Shown piece by piece: positions 63,923 through 64,000 of a DNA stretch of 64,000 nt. The stretch comes from Cycas panzhihuaensis. Lineage: Eukaryota; Cycadophyta. The stretch is taken from assembly GCA_023213395.1 (NCBI GenBank), contig CM041465.1, positions 230,523,741 to 230,587,740 on the forward strand, read 5' to 3'. The notes under the pieces were generated by a model. It ran no database searches, was not told the DNA's origin, and saw only the letters and a list, made by a program, of their open reading frames with translations. A program made the translations under genes and the position numbers. Numbering within the stretch: position 1 is the stretch's first letter; each line of letters begins with the position of its first letter.

Positions 63923-63950
63923 CTAAACTTAGCGGTACCGCTAAGTTTAG
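63923..63950. repeat. Perfect 28-base palindrome upstream of the antisense gene
   Basis: Centre GGTACC; each half reads CTAAACTTAGCGGT. It lies about 180 bases before the antisense start codon. Element A has a one-mismatch, shorter form at 32411-32430. Confidence 0.95.
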
Positions 63951-64000
63951 CACAAGTCCCGCGGCGATCGAGGGATCCTGCGGCCATGATCATGGCACCG

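Larger units (their letters stand above)
51591..64000 (+). mobile_element. Element B: Tat-like Ty3/gypsy retrotransposon, cut by window end
   Basis: Same design and family as element A: LTR starting TGTTTCCC, primer site, gag, protease, RT, RNase H, integrase and antisense gene. The second RNase H and 3' LTR would lie beyond 64000. Internal protein segments align with A along their length with many substitutions. Stops and small indels are mostly at different places from A, so the two copies decayed separately. Confidence 0.92.

Overview
This window reads as nuclear DNA of a land plant, most likely a seed plant with a large, repeat-swollen genome; a gymnosperm is my guess, from style only. 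The reasons are a plant LRR receptor kinase with one short GT-AG intron in its kinase domain, a plant-type Helitron, two very large Tat-type Ty3/gypsy elements, decayed Ty1/copia elements and an L1-type LINE tail. There are no operons, rRNA, tRNA or CRISPR arrays that I can see. The only convincing intact host gene is the receptor kinase at 138-3500 (minus strand); nearly everything else is mobile DNA in various states of decay.

Region 1 (1-3637) holds the receptor kinase and its short promoter. Region 2 (3638 to about 18909) is best explained as one large rolling-circle element on the minus strand. Its 3' end (hairpin plus CTAG) lies 138 bases upstream of the kinase start codon. It carries a broken Rep/helicase gene (5501-10637), a GC-rich island at about 13980-14470 that looks like promoter plus first exon, several kilobases of AT-rich tandem repeats, and a possible 5' end at about 18909 marked by a 13-base inverted match to the sequence next to the 3' hairpin. 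Region 3 (18913-19768) is a five-unit 133-base tandem array that ends in a large palindrome and a second foldback.

Region 4 (20188-36947) is a complete Tat-like Ty3/gypsy element, 'element A': 2.7-kb LTRs, target duplication TAATC, tRNA-Arg-like primer site, gag, protease, reverse transcriptase, RNase H and integrase, all with stops and frameshifts. Beyond the integrase sits an antisense spliced gene with a plant-mobile-domain-like protein, then a separate, intact second RNase H reading frame close to the 3' LTR.

Region 5 (36953-51590) is older AT-rich sequence with a 5'-truncated LINE (17-base target duplication and poly-A), two decayed copia elements on the minus strand, and inverted copia LTR pieces. 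Region 6 (51591-64000) is 'element B', a second member of the same Tat-like family in the same direction, cut by the window end inside the region upstream of its antisense gene. Comparing A with B shows which parts are conserved (gag start 265 bases after the primer site, antisense gene, splice donor) and which are copy-specific damage, much of it C-to-T change.
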